DNA of 64,000 bases, taken from positions 68,767,992 to 68,831,991 of the forward strand of contig CM077600.1 in assembly GCA_039654915.1 (NCBI GenBank), in the 5' to 3' direction. Position 1 is the stretch's first letter; every line of letters begins with the position of its first letter. Positions 22,448-34,200 of the stretch are shown piece after piece. The notes under the pieces were generated by a model. It saw only the letters and a list, made by a program, of their open reading frames with translations. It was not told the DNA's origin and did no database searches. The translations under genes and the position numbers were made by a program. This DNA comes from Aquilaria yunnanensis. Lineage: Eukaryota > Streptophyta > Magnoliopsida > Malvales > Thymelaeaceae.

Positions 22448-23589
22448 CGTTTTGATTTCATTCCAAACAAGTTTTGAACGTTTCATTTTCATTCCAAACA
22501 GATTGGGAATGTTTCCATTTCATTCCAAACTTGTTGTGAATGTTTCCATCTCATTCCAAACTGGTTGTGAATATTTCCTTTTCATTGAAAACAATTCTTG
22601 AAAGTTTTTATTTCACTTCAAACAAGTTTTGAATGTTTCATTTTCATTCCAAACAAGTTGGGAATGTTTCCATTTCATTCCAAACTATTTATGAATGTTT
22701 CCATTTCATTCCGAACCTGTTGTGAATGTTTCAATTTCAATTAAAACAGGTTGTGAATTTTTTGATTTCATTCCAAACATGTTTTGAATGTGTCATTTTC
22801 ATTCCAAACAGGTTGGGAATGTTTCCATTTCATTCCAAACGAGTTGTGAATGTTTCCATTTCATTCCAAACTAGTTGTGAATGTTTCCGTTTCATTCCAA
22901 ACAAGTTCTGAATGTTTCCATTTCATTCCAAACAAGTTCTGAACGTTTCAATTTCATTCAAAACAAGTTGTGATTGTTTTGATTTCATTCCAAACAACTT
23001 TTGAATGTTGCATTTTCATTCCAAACAGGTTGGGATTATTTCCATTTCTTTCCAAACTAGTTGTGAATGTTTCCATTTCATTCCAAACTAGTTGTGAATG
23101 TTTCCATTTCATTAAAAACAAGTTGTGAATATTTTGATTTCATTCCAAACAAGTTTAAATGTTTCATTTTCATTCCAAACGGGATGGGAATGTTTCGATT
23201 TGATTCCAAACAGGTTGTGAATGTTCCCATTTCATTCCCAACTAGTTGTGAATGTTTCAATTTCTTTCCAAACAAGTTGTGAATGTTTCCATTTCGTTCC
23301 AAACAAGTTGTGAATGTTTCCATTTCATTCCAAACTAGTTGTGAATGTCTCCATTTCATTCAAAACAAGTTGTGAATGTTTTGATTTCATTCCAAACAAG
23401 TTTTAAATGTTTCATTTTCATTCTAAATAGGTTGAGAATGTTTCCATTTCATTCCAAATGATTTGTGAATGTTTCCATTTCATTCCAAACTAGTTGTGAA
23501 TGTTTCCGTTTCATTCCAAACAAGTTCTGAATGTTTCCATTTCATTCCAAATAATTCTGAACGTTTCAATTTCACTCAAAACAAGTTGT
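22448..23589 (+). repeat. 31-bp satellite array, about 37 monomers, with higher-order order
   Basis: The CATTTTC-type monomer recurs at 22471, 22626 and 22781, exactly 155 bases (five monomers) apart, and again at 22998 (217, seven monomers) and 23153 (155). A one-base-short monomer (GTTTAAATG) near 23153 and a GGGATGGGAATG variant are also seen in the inverted block at 10901-12691. Confidence 0.95.
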
Positions 23590-25006
23590 TGTTGGAATTC
23601 TTGGCGCACCAAGATCCTTTTAAGAAAGGATTTGAGCTCATTGAGCTAACTCTAGCTTGAACAGCTATCTAAGGTAGCTAAAAGTAGCTCCCTTTAGCTC
23701 AGGTCAGCTCACTTTAGCTATATGTAGCTCAAATTAGCTGGACTTCAGCTCAAGATAGCTCAAGTCAGCCCAAGTCAGCTCACTTTAGCTTCTGGTAGCT
23801 GAATGTAACTGGACTTCAGCTCAAGTCAGCTCACTTTAGCTATAAGTAGCTCAAAGTAGCAGGACTTTAGCTCAAGTTAGCTCAAGTCAGCTCAAGTCAG
23901 CTCAAGTCAGCTCACTTCAACTTTTGGTAGCTGAATGTAGCTGGACTTCAGTTCACTTCAGGTGAGAGTAGTTAACTCCAGCTCAAGGTTAGTTCAGGGA
24001 ACTAGACCTTAGTTCATGGAGCTTGATTGGAGCTTAGAGGAGCTCAATGGTGCATAAGTAGCATAGTGAGCTAGCTTTGTGCCAGCTCACCTTGCTTTTA
24101 GCTCAAAACCACCAAGAGACACATGTTTTGTGTAAAGGTATGTCTTTTCATCAAAAGAGATGACTATTGGCTAAAAGAGCATGTCTTTTCATCCAAAGGA
24201 AGTGTTCCTTGGGTGAAAAGACATGTATATTCGGCGATGAGGGTGGTTGGGGTGGTTATTGCACCAAGAGTGATGTCCTATGACTTCAAGGGACATGTAT
24301 ATTCGGCCATAAGGTAGTGATGGGGTGGTTATAGGCCAAAGGAAGTGTTCCTTGGCTAAAAGACATGTATTTTCGCCATAAGGTAGTTATGGGGTGGTTA
24401 TAGGCCAAAGGAAGTGTTCCTTGGCTAAAAGACATGTATTTTCGCCACCATACATGACCCTTGGCCAAAGGAAGTGTTCTTTGGCTTAAAAGACACCTTT
24501 CTTGGTGTAAAGGTGTGCCTTTTGGTCATCTATAAATAGCCTTTACAGGCCAGCCATTTTAAGCACGAATATGCACCCCATTTGCTCCATTTTCTTGAGA
24601 GAAAATTGTTCTCCTCCTATTTCCTTTAGAGGCCGAAATATTAAACACTTCTTGAGAGCATTGTGGGTGGATTTACATAAAGATTGTTCATCTCTATTTC
24701 AAGCTTGAAGGTGCTCCTCTAAGATCAAGTTTTCCCTCAAGTTTTTTTTTCGCTAAAGATAACCAAGAAGAAAGGTGCACATCTTTTCTTGGTTTAGTAG
24801 CATGTTAGGTTTCATTTTTGTATATTCTTAGTAGGATGCTAGGATTTATTTAACACAACTTGTATGTGATCTTGATATGTTATAGAATATGTTATGCATG
24901 CCTATATCCATGTTGAACTCAAATGAACAAATATGCATGTGGCATATACATGAGTAGATAACATAAAAGTATGTTATCATAAGATCATAAGATCCTGAAA
25001 TCTTCA
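23590..25006 (+). mobile_element. LTR-B, first LTR of the copia array
   Basis: This 1417-bp LTR runs from TGTTGGAATTC to GAAATCTTCA. Its TATA box is at 24531-24538. It contains an AGCT repeat (23690-23970) and two copies of the ~69-base direct repeat (24308-24450). It is followed at once by the primer site. Confidence 0.92.
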
Positions 25007-25007
25007 A

Positions 25008-25021
25008 TTGGCATCAGAGCC
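25008..25021 (+). other. Primer binding site, copia element 1
   Basis: TTGGCATCAGAGCC starts one base after the LTR. It differs by one base (C for T) from the usual initiator-tRNA-Met site. The same variant occurs at 32015-32028, so it is fixed in this pair of elements. Confidence 0.7.
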
Positions 25022-25272
25022 TAGGTCATGAACATGTATATGTTGCATATAGTTAGCATGATTTAGGATCATACATATGTGTATGATTGTGATAAGGCTA
25101 ATGAAGGATATGTGTATGGAGCAATGAAGGCATGTTTGTGTATTTCTAATTGAATGCTATATGCATCTCTTTTCCCATATATGAGCATGTTAGAAGTTGT
25201 TTCATACACATGTTGCTTTGTTGAGTCTTGTTGTGTAAATTGAACTAAAACATGTGAATTGCATCAATGTAA

Positions 25273-26082
25273 ATGGCTTGTAAGAATATAGTTGCAGAAT
25301 TAAACCGTGACCTCAAATTGGATGGTGAAAACTATTCAATTTGGCAACAGAAGGTCAAATTCATTTTAACTGAACAAGATACTCTTGATGTGCTCACTCA
25401 AGAGATCATGCCTCCTACTGAGGGACAGGATAGGACTGCCTATGAGGCATTCCTAAAGAAGAACTCTATGTGTAGAGTCACTTTCCTCTCCACTATGGTG
25501 GATGAGATTATGGTGGAATTCTCCATGCTTGAGGGGGCCAAGGCCATATGGGACTCAGTCAAGGCCAAGTATGGAGATGTTTCTGTAGAGAAACAACGCT
25601 CAATGATTCTCAGGTTTGAGAATTATGTGAAGCGTGCTGGTCACTCCATGAGTGCTCACTTGCATGAGTTGTCACGTATGATCCACCAGCTCAAGACAGC
25701 AGGGCATGTGCTCAATGATGAGCAACAAGTGCAAGCAATAATCCATTCCTTGCCCGATCAGAAATGGCAGTTGATGAAGGTCAACTTACGCCATAACCCT
25801 CAAATAATGTCATTTGATGACATTGCTCGTTACCTTCTCCTTGAGGCTGAAGTAATGACCCTTAAGGACCTTTCTAGGGCATATGTTGCCTCATCTTCTA
25901 TCCAGAAGGGATGGAAGAAGAATGGTGGGAAAGGAGGGCTGGGAAAGGGCAAGGGAAAAGGTCCTGCTTCCAAGAAAAAGTTCAAGAAGAAGCGGGACAT
26001 AAGCAAGCTGAAGTGCTTCAACTGTGGGCATAAAGGACACTTTGCAAAAGATTGCAAGGGTCCACCCAAGGTATATACATAA
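25273..26082 (+). CDS. gag: Ty1/copia gag, element 1
   Basis: This is a 269-codon capsid protein starting MACKNIVAELNRDLKLDGEN. The N-terminal part (LDGENYSIWQQKVKFIL, AKAIWDSVKAKYGD, LRFENYVKRAGHSMSAHLHE, IIHSLPDQKW) is a copia gag domain. A lysine/glycine-rich stretch (GGKGGLGKGKGKG) leads into one CCHC zinc knuckle, CFNCGHKGHFAKDC, at 26014-26055, with all four ligands present. The TAA after KVYT is a later change: elements 2 and 3 have TAC there, and in element 3 gag reads straight into protease. So the original product was a gag-pol fusion and this stop separates gag by mutation. Confidence 0.85.
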   Translation: MACKNIVAELNRDLKLDGENYSIWQQKVKFILTEQDTLDVLTQEIMPPTEGQDRTAYEAFLKKNSMCRVTFLSTMVDEIMVEFSMLEGAKAIWDSVKAKYGDVSVEKQRSMILRFENYVKRAGHSMSAHLHELSRMIHQLKTAGHVLNDEQQVQAIIHSLPDQKWQLMKVNLRHNPQIMSFDDIARYLLLEAEVMTLKDLSRAYVASSSIQKGWKKNGGKGGLGKGKGKGPASKKKFKKKRDISKLKCFNCGHKGHFAKDCKGPPKVYT

Positions 26083-26574
26083 CCTTCTACTTCCTTTGTA
26101 CATGTTGTGTCATGTACATTACTAACTGAGTGCAATTCTTTGTGGATTGTAGACTCGGGAGCAACAGACCACATAGCCCGGGACAGGTCCTGGTTTGTGG
26201 CCTACAGGAAGCTCTCAAAAGGAGCTAAGCATGTTTCAGTAGGGAATGATGCCAGGCTGGAAGTAGAAGGAATAGGAACTTGTAAAATTCCTATAGATAT
26301 TGGATATTTGTATCTAATAGATGTATTGTATGTACCAAACATTTGTAGAAATTTGATTTCTATAAGTTGTATGTTGAAGTACAATTATTGCTTTAATTTC
26401 TTTAATAATAATGTGTCTATTATTAAAGATGGTCGAATAGTATGCACTTGTTCAGTTAATAATGAGCTTTATGAGTTGAAGCCAACTAACCATTCTGTTG
26501 CAAGTCCTAGTTACTATGTGACAGAGGTCACAAATGAAATGAGATGGCATGAGAGGTTAGGTCATATTGGTTAA
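26083..26574 (+). pseudogene. Copia pol, element 1: aspartic protease and GAG-pre-integrase segment
   Basis: The segment continues the gag frame after the TAA. The protease active site is DSGATDH (DSG codons 26152-26160) in the usual context LWIVDSGATDHI. The segment ends with the H2-type region before integrase, EVTNEMRWHERLGHIG. The next codon is TAA where element 3 has CAA (Gln), which stops the frame at 26572-26574. The catalytic triad itself is intact. Confidence 0.85.
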
Positions 26575-26580
26575 GATCGA

Positions 26581-27213
26581 ATGGACAAGCTAGCTAAGAG
26601 TGGCTTGCTAGGTTGCTTGACCAAGGTTGTCCTTCCAAGTTGCCAATCATGCCTAGAGGGCAAAGCCACAAGAAAGCCTTTTGGCAAAGCAACTAGGAGA
26701 AGTGAGGCACTAAGTTTAGTTCACTCTGACCTGTGTGGGCCAATGAGTGTTCAATCCAGAAATGGATTTAAGTATTTTATCACATTCACAGATGATTATA
26801 CTCGATTCACCCACATCTACCTACTAAGAAACAAGGCAGAGGCCTTGGTATGCTTTGAGAAGTATGTACACTTGGTTGAGAACCAAGTAGGTAAGAAGGT
26901 TAAGTCCTTGAGGATAGATAGGGGTGGACAGTATACATCAAATGCATTCAAGGCATTTTCTGACTTGAAGGATATTGAGAGGGAGTTCACTTTTCCTTGC
27001 ACACCCCAACAGAATGGAGTGTCTGAGAGGAAGAATAGAACTCTTATGGACATGGTACGTTCCATGATGGCAAAGGCCAACTTAGAGATCACTTATTGGA
27101 GTGATGCACTGCTGTGTGCAGTTCATGTCCTTAACAGAGTACCCACCAAGAATGTGAACTCTTCTCCATATGAGTTATGGAAGAAGAAAACTCCTAACCT
27201 AAGCTATTTATGA
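26581..27213 (+). pseudogene. Copia pol, element 1: integrase
   Basis: This segment would insert the cDNA into the genome. The zinc-binding part (CQSCLEGKATRKPF) is followed by the catalytic core with D (HSDLCGP, 26728-26730), D (26917-26919) and E (NGVSERKNRT, 27025-27027), so the D,D(35)E residues are present. The usual RTDRGGEY reads RIDRGGQY, a change next to the second acid. The frame is closed by TGA at 27211-27213 where element 2 has TGC. Confidence 0.85.
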
Positions 27214-28203
27214 CCTTGGGGTTGTTTAGCTTATGTTCACATAACAAACCATTCTTTGGGAAAGTTGGGTCCAAGAGGGAGGAGGTGTGCCTTCCTTGGT
27301 TATGTTGAACAGTCTAGGGGTTATGTGTTCTTGGATATAAGTCACAAAACTGGGAACATCTTTGATGCAAGGAATGCTAACTTTGTGGAGGACGAGTTTC
27401 CCAAAGTTGATGAGCATGGTGACTTAACCTCATTAAGCCAGATCCTAGATGAGGATCAACCAAGTGACATAAGGACACCTGGGACACATGCACCGACTCT
27501 AGAGGGAGTACCTCAACCACATGGAGGAATGGCTCCACAAATGCCTGTTGTTGTGGACCAACATGAGCAAGACCTCCAAGAGGAAGGTTTTGTTCAAGAG
27601 GGAGTTGAGGATACTCAAGAGAAAAATGTTGAGCCTCAAGAGATGGAGCATGAGTTGCCTCCATCTCAGCCTACATTGAGAAGATCAATGAGGAAATTTG
27701 GACCACCTAAAGAATGGTGGATCTTGGATAGTGAGGCAAATTTGGTTGCATCTGAGATAAATGAGACAAGTAACATTAAGGAGGCTCTTGAGGGTGCACA
27801 GAGGGAAGAGTGGCTAAATGCAATGAAGGATGAGTTGCATTCAATGCATCTCAATGGGGTTTGGGAGCTAAGTGATCTTCCTCCAGGCCGTAAGGCAATT
27901 GGGAACAAATGGGTTCTCAAGATCAAAGTGAACTCTGATGGAAGTATCGAAAGATACAAGGCCCGTTTGGTGGCCAAGGGTTTTACACAGAAGGAGGGTG
28001 TTGATTTCAAAGACACCTTCTCTCTTGTTGTAAAATTCACTTCCATCAGGATATTACTTACCATCGTGGCAAATCTAGACCTAGAGTTACATCAAATGGA
28101 TGCAAAGACTGCCTTTCTCAATTGTGATTTGAGTGAGGAGATATATATAAGACAACCTGAGGGTTTGTCCAAAAGGGTCAAGAGGACAAGGTATGTAGAC
28201 TAA
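27214..28203 (+). pseudogene. Copia pol, element 1: integrase C-terminal linker and start of reverse transcriptase
   Basis: The frame is open from the TGA to 28203. An acidic, proline- and glutamine-rich linker (EDEFPKV, LPPSQPTLRRSMRKFGPP) precedes the reverse transcriptase fingers: WLNAMKDELHS, GNKWVLKIKVNSDGSIERYK, ARLVAKGFTQKEGVDFKDTF and QMDAKTAFLNCDL. Near 28165 one G is missing relative to element 3, so the frame shifts and runs into a stop at 28201-28203. Element 3 has NGDL where this copy has NCDL. Confidence 0.85.
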
Positions 28204-29293
28204 AGAAGTCTATCTATGGTCTTAAGCAAGCTTCAAGATAGTGGTACTTGAAGTTTCACCATGCAATCACAAGCTATGGCTTTGTGATGATGCATGAAGA
28301 CCATTGTGTATACTTGTACTCTTCTAGGTCTAGTTTTGCAGTATTGACTCTATATGTGGATGATATTTTGATTGCAAGTAATGGGCTTGCTTTGTTAAGT
28401 ACCATCAAGGGATGGTTGGCTTCCACCTTTGACATGAAGGACATTGGAGAGGCTGCCTTTATCCTAGGGGTTAAGATCCTGAGGGATAGAAAGGCAAGGC
28501 TGTTGGCCCTTTGTCAAGAGCCTTATATTGATAAGATTCTTACAAGGTTCAACTTAACAAATGCAAAGCCCATGAGTAAACCTCTTGCATATGGTTGCAA
28601 GATTGGAGAGGACTTATGTCCTAAGACTCCAAAGGAGAAGGAAGAGATGGCTCAGGTCCCCTACCTAAGTGCCATTGGTAGCTTGATGTATGCCATGTTA
28701 TGTACAAGGCCAAACATCAGTCAAGCGGTTGGACTTCTAGCACGATATTCTTCCAACCCTAGTCTGGAGCATTGGAAGAGTGTCAAGAGGATCCTAAGGT
28801 ACCTCAAAGGTACTAAGGATTATTGGCTTTGTTACCAAGGTAAAGACCTTGGTTTACGTGGCTATTATTATGCTGATTGGGGAGGAGATAGAGACTCCAG
28901 CAAGTCTACAGCTGGTTATATTTTCATGCAAAATGGTGGGGCTACTACTTGGTGTAGTAAGAAGCAAACTTGTACAGCATTGTCCACAATGGAGGTTGAA
29001 TTTGTTTCATGTGCCTCAGCTGTACAAGAAGCCCCAGGGTTTCTATTGAGAAACCTATTACTATCTACAGTGACAGTATGGCAGCCATGGCTTATACTAA
29101 GGACCCCAAATACCATGGAAAAACAAAGCACATTAGCATGAAATATAACTTTGTGAGGGATGCAATTGAAGAGGGTGAAGTTAGGATTGAGTACATTTTT
29201 ACAGACCTGATGGTGCTAGATCCTCTCAGTAAGCCATTGCCACCACTGGTATTTGCTCGACACGTTAGAGCAAGGGGTCTTAGAAGAATGTAA
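28204..29293 (+). pseudogene. Copia pol, element 1: reverse transcriptase palm and RNase H
   Basis: The frame resumes with KKSIYGLKQAS, then a TAG (also in element 2) and WYLKFHHAITSYGF. The catalytic YVDD is at 28353-28364 (LTLYVDDILIASNG). RNase H follows (VPYLSAIGSLMYAML, TKDYWLCYQGKDLG). A deletion of 34 bases after about 29035, measured against element 2, removes the GYFLKNLE segment and shifts the frame. The end is readable in another frame: IYSDSMAAMAYTKDP, HISMKYNFVRDAIEEGEV. DADWGG is changed to YADWGG. The product would be inactive. Confidence 0.85.
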
Positions 29294-30553
29294 ATGTTGG
29301 ATGTACTTTACCTCTTTGGTGTCACACATGTTATGTATTTCTTTGAAATAATACAGATTATTTTATGAAATACTCAGTTCAATTTTGTGAATCACAACGA
29401 ACAAATGAACATGTCAAACATAGGCAGAGGATGACTTTCTCACACAAGTCATCCGCCCTTGATCTTTGTGTAAGATTAAGGATGAGACTGGTTAAAGACT
29501 TAAATGAAACTTAAATGGATGATACATTTAAGTGGGAGTCATGCTCCAACACATGACACTTTAGCTTTTATGGTCGCCTTGATTATGAGTAATCAAGATT
29601 CAATGCTTTGGTGCATTCAGTTTGTCTGACCATTCATACATCCTAGCCTATGTTAGATGTAAGCTAAGGCTTACATGGAGAAATTTCATGGTTATTGATA
29701 TGTCCTTCTGTTATGTGTTAAGAGGAGTACACTTCATGGTGTTTTAAGAGGGAGAAATGACACACTCCTCAATTGGAATGGAGATCACTCCAAGTGGGAG
29801 TGACATGAGTAAAACACCTTAGAAGTGTATTATGGAACTTTAATGGATGTGTTTCCAAGTGTTCCATGACCATGATATACGACCAGAGAAGAATTTAAGC
29901 AAGTTGTCTCTATTCTTGCTTAGTGTGAGATTCTTCGATTCAGACTCCTAGTGACAACGGCTTGCTATTAGGAAGTTGAGTTAATTATGATAACTTTGAT
30001 GGGTTGTCGAAGGTCTTAGAGAAATGAGACTGGAGTATCCTCCTTTTGGGTAATCATGTTAACTCATTGACCTAAGTAGTTGAAGCTAAAAGGAAAGACA
30101 TTAAGATGATACACGTTCACTAAATTCAATCTTGGGCCCATATATTACTGTGAATAGGATGCTAAATTGAATGACAAGTGATTGAAATGAGTACTCAATG
30201 CTTAATACAATCATGGATTTTAAGGAGTTCAAATTCTAAGAAAGAGACTGGTTGTGATTAAGAAGTGTATCATATGTCTGGGGTCTGAAAGGCATAACTT
30301 GATGTGTTTAAGCAACACACTTGAATTTGATGTGTTGAAAGGAAAGTTTGAAGAAGTTCAAACTATGAAGAGAGGACAATCTTCTATTGAGAGTCTAACA
30401 ACCTCAATGGAAGAGACTTAGTGTGTGTGCCTGAGGTCGCACCCACAACTCTATATACGTAGAAGTGTTTGGATCATTTCGGCTATTAGGATTAACGAGT
30501 TTGTTTTGAGTGGGAGCTAGAAGTTTAAAAGCATCTTGGTGCGAGTGGGAGTT
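29294..30553 (+). other. 3' untranslated region of copia element 1
   Basis: About 1.26 kb between the end of RNase H and the next LTR contains no credible coding frame. A perfect 9-base hairpin (GGATGACTT at 29429-29437, AAGTCATCC at 29446-29454) lies near its start. The last bases GCGAGTGGGAGTT form a weak polypurine tract before the LTR at 30554. The corresponding region of element 2 is 36287-37537. Confidence 0.7.
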
Positions 30554-32013
30554 TGTTGGAATTCTTGGCACACCAAGATCCTTTTAAGATAGGATTTGAG
30601 CTCATTGAGCTAACTCTAACTTGAACAGCTATCTAAGGTAGCTAAAAGTAGCTCTCTTTAGCTCAAGTCAGCTCACTTCAGCTATAAGTAGCTCAAAGCA
30701 GTTGGACTTCAGCTCAAGTTAGCTCAAGTCAGCCCAAGTCAGGTCACTTCAGCTTCTGGTAGCTGAATAAAGTTGGACTTCAGCTCAAGTCAGCTCACTT
30801 CAGCTATAAGTAGCTCAAAGTAGCAGGACATCAGCTCAAGTCAGCTCACTTCAGCTTTTGGTAGCTGAATGTAGCTGGACTTCAGTTCACTTCAGCTTCT
30901 GGTAGCTGAATATAGCTGGACTTCAGCTCAAGTCAGCTCACTTCAGCTATAAGTAGCTCAAAGTAGCAGGACTTCAGCTCAAGTCAGCTCACTTCAGCTT
31001 TTGGTAGCTGAATGTAGCTGGACTTCAGTTCACTTTAGCTGAGAATAGCTAACTCCAGCTCAAGGTCAGTTCAGGGAACTAGACCTTAGTTCATGGAGCT
31101 TGATTGGAGCTCAGAGGAGCTCAATGGTGCATAAGTAGCATAGTGAGCTAGCTTTGTGCCAGCTCACCTTGCTTTTAGCTCAAAACCCCCAAGAGACACA
31201 TCTTTTGTGTAAAGGTATGTCTCTTCATCAAAAGAGATGACTATTGGCTAAAAGAACATGTCTTTTTATCCAAAGGAAGTGTTCCTTCAGTGAAAAGACA
31301 TGTATATTTGGTGATGAGGGTGGTTGTGGTGGTTTTGCACCAAGAGTGATGTCCTATGACTTCAAGGGACATGTATATTTGGCCATAAGGTAGTTATGCG
31401 GTGGTTATAGGCCAAAGGAAGTGTTCCTTGGCTAAAAGACATGTATTTTCACCATCATACATGACCCTTGGCCAAAGGAAGTGTTCTTTGGCTTAAAAGA
31501 CACCTTTCTTGGTGTAAAGGTGTGCCTTTTGGTCATCTACAAATAGCCTTCAGAGGCCAGCCATTTTAAGCATGAATTTGCACTCTATTTGCTCCATTTT
31601 CTTGAGAGAAAATTGTTCTCCTCCTATTTCCTTTAGAGGCCGAAATATTAATCACTTCTTGAGAGCATTGTGGGTGGATTTACATAGAGATTGTTCATCT
31701 CTATTTCAAGCTTCAAGGTGCTCGTTTAAGATCAAGTTCTCCCTCAAGTTTTTTTTTCACAAAAGATAACCAAAAAGAAAGGTGCACATCTTTTCTTGGT
31801 TTAGTAGCATGCTAGGTTTCATTTTCGTATATTCTTAGTAGCATGCTAGGATGTATTTAACACAGCTTGTATATGATCTTGATATGTTATATAATATGTT
31901 CTGCATGCCTATATCCATGTTGAATTCAAATAAACAAATATGCATGTGGCATATACATGAGTAGATAACATAAAAGTATGTTATCATAAGATCATAAGAT
32001 CCTGAAATCTTCA
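30554..32013 (+). mobile_element. LTR-B, middle (shared) LTR of the copia array
   Basis: This 1460-bp LTR runs from TGTTGGAATTC to GAAATCTTCA. It is both the 3' LTR of element 1 and the 5' LTR of element 2. It has an expanded AGCT repeat (30650-31060) and its TATA box is mutated (TACAAATA, 31538-31545). Confidence 0.92.
30650..31060 (+). repeat. AGCT-rich short tandem repeat inside LTR-B
   Basis: Compound units (AGCTCAAGTC, AGCTCACTTC, AGCTATAAGT, AGCAGGACTTC) are repeated more often than in the other two LTRs of this array. This accounts for most of its extra ~43-56 bases. Confidence 0.8.
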
Positions 32014-32014
32014 A

Positions 32015-32028
32015 TTGGCATCAGAGCC
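32015..32028 (+). other. Primer binding site, copia element 2
   Basis: TTGGCATCAGAGCC is identical to the site at 25008 and lies one base after the LTR end. Confidence 0.7.
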
Positions 32029-32280
32029 TAGGTCATGAATATTTATATGTTGCATGTAGTGAGCATGATTTAGGATCATACATATGTGTATGATTGTGAT
32101 AAGGCTAATGAAGGATATGTGTATGGAGCAATGAAGGCATGTTTGTGTATTTCTAATTGAATGCTATATGCATCTCTTTTCCCATATATGAGCATGTTAG
32201 AAGTTGTTTCATATGCATGATTGCTTTGTTGAGTCTTGTTGTGTAAATTGAACTAAAACATGTGAATTGCATTAATTTAG

Positions 32281-33060
32281 ATGGCTTGTAAGAATATAGT
32301 TGCAGAATTAAACTGTTACCTCAAATTGGATGGTGAAAACTATTCAATTTGGCAACAGAAGGTGAAATTCATTTTAACTGAACAAGATACTCTTGATGTG
32401 CTCACTCAAGAGATCATGCCTCATGCTGAGGGACAAGATAGGACTGCCTATGAGGCATTCCTAAAGAAGAACTCTATGTGTAGAGTCACTCTCCTCTCCA
32501 TTATGGTGGAATTCTCCATGCTTGAGGGGGCCAAGGCCATATGGGACTCAGTCAAGGCCAAGTATGGAGATGTTTCTGCAGAGAAACAGCGCTCAATGAT
32601 TCTCAGGTTTGAGAATTATGTGAAGCGTGCTGATCACTCTATGAGTGCTCACTTTTGTGAGATGTCACGCATGATCCACCAGCTCAAGACAGTAGGGCAT
32701 GTGCTCACTGATGAGCAACAAGTGCAAGCAATAATCCGTTCTTTGCCTGATGAGGAATGGCTGTTGATGAAGGTCAACTTACACCATAACCCTCAAATAA
32801 TGTCATTTGATGACATCGCTCGTCACCTCCTCCTTGAGGCTGAGGTGATGGCCCTCAAGGACCATTCTAAGGCATATATTGCCTCATCTTCTATCCAAAA
32901 GGGATGGAAGAAGAATGGTGGGAAAGGAGGGCTGGGAAAGGGCAAGGGAAAAGGTCCTGCTTCCAAGAAAAAGTTCAGAAGAAGCGGGACATAAGCAAGC
33001 TAAGGTGCTTCAACTGTGGGCGTAAATGACACTTTGCAAAGGATTGCAAAGGTCCACCCA
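32281..33060 (+). pseudogene. gag: Copia gag, element 2, frameshifted before the zinc knuckle
   Basis: The capsid part is open for 237 codons (MACKNIVAELNCYLKLDGEN onward) with a 12-base in-frame deletion near 32500 that removes part of DEIMVEF. One A is lost in the lysine run near 32975 (KKFRRSGT), so the frame ends at 32994. The zinc knuckle is readable downstream in another frame (CFNCGRK, stop, HFAKDC) and carries a TGA where element 1 has GGA. A full gag with nucleic-acid binding cannot be made. Confidence 0.85.
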
Positions 33061-33566
33061 AGGTACATACATACCCTTCCACTTCCTTTGTACATGTTGT
33101 GTCATGTACAGTACTAACTGAGTACAATTCTTTGTGGATTGTAGACTTGGGAGCAACAAACCACATAGCCTAGGACAGGTCCTGGTTAGTGGCCTACAGG
33201 AAGGTCTCAAAAGGAGCTAAGCATGTTTCAATGGGGAATGATGCCAGGCTGGAAGTAAAAGGCATAGGAACATGTAGAATTCCTGTGGATATTGGATATT
33301 TGTATCTAATAGATGTATTGTATGTACCAAACATTTGTAGAAATTTGATTTGTAAAAGTTGTATGTTGAAGTACAATTATTGCTTTAATTTCTTTAATAA
33401 TAATGTGTCTATTATTAAAGATGATCAGATAGTATGCACTTGTTCAGTTAATAATGGGCTTTATGAGTTGAAGCCAACTGACCATGCTGTTACAAGTCCT
33501 AGTTGCTATGTGATAGAGGTCACAAATGAATTGAGATGGCATGAGAGGTTGGGTCATATTGGTTGA
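33061..33566 (+). pseudogene. Copia pol, element 2: protease remnant and GAG-pre-integrase segment
   Basis: The protease motif reads DLGATNH (33144-33152) in place of DSGATDH, so the catalytic loop has lost its serine. A TAG follows within ten codons. From 33189 the frame is open (KGAKHVSMGNDARLEVKG to EVTNELRWHERLGHIG) and stops with TGA at the place where element 1 has TAA. Confidence 0.82.
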
Positions 33567-33572
33567 GATAGA

Positions 33573-34200
33573 ATGAACAAGCTAGCCAAGAGTGGCTTGC
33601 TAGGTTCCTTGACCAAGGTTGTCCTTCCAAGTTGCCAATCATGGCTAGAGGGCAAAGCCATAAGAAAACCTTTTGGCAAAGCAACTAGGAGAGGTGAGGC
33701 ACTAAGTTTAGTTCACTCTGACCTATGTGGGCCAATGAGGGTAGAATCTAGAAATGGATTCAAGTACTTCATCACATCCACTGATGACTATACTCGATTC
33801 ACCCATATCTACTTACTGAGAAAAAGGCAGAGGCCTTGGCATGCTTTGAGAAGTATGTGCACTTGGTTGAGAATCAAGTAGGTAAGAAGGTTAAGTCCTT
33901 GAGGACAGATAGGGGTGGAGAGTATACATCAAATGCATTCAAGGCATTTTGTGACTTAAAAGGTGTTGAGAGGGAGTTCACTCTTCCTTGGACACCCCAA
34001 CAGAATGGAGTGTCTGAGAGGAAGAATAGAACTCTTATGGACATGGTATGTTCTATGATGGCAAACGTCAACTTAGACATCACTTATTGGAGTGATGCAG
34101 TGTTGTGTGCAGTTCATGTGCTTAACAGAGTACCCACCAAGAATGTGAACTCTTCTCCATATGAGTTATGGAAGAATAAAACTCCTAACCTAAGCAATTT
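33573..34200 (+). pseudogene. Copia pol, element 2: integrase
   Basis: The core acids are all present: HSDLCGP, LRTDRGGEY and NGVSERKNRT. A one-base deletion near 33825 (KAEA region) shifts the frame between the first and second acid; both halves are open in their own frames (33573-33881 and 33836 onward). A Cys of the zinc-binding part is changed: CQSWLEGK in place of CQSCLEGK. Confidence 0.85.
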
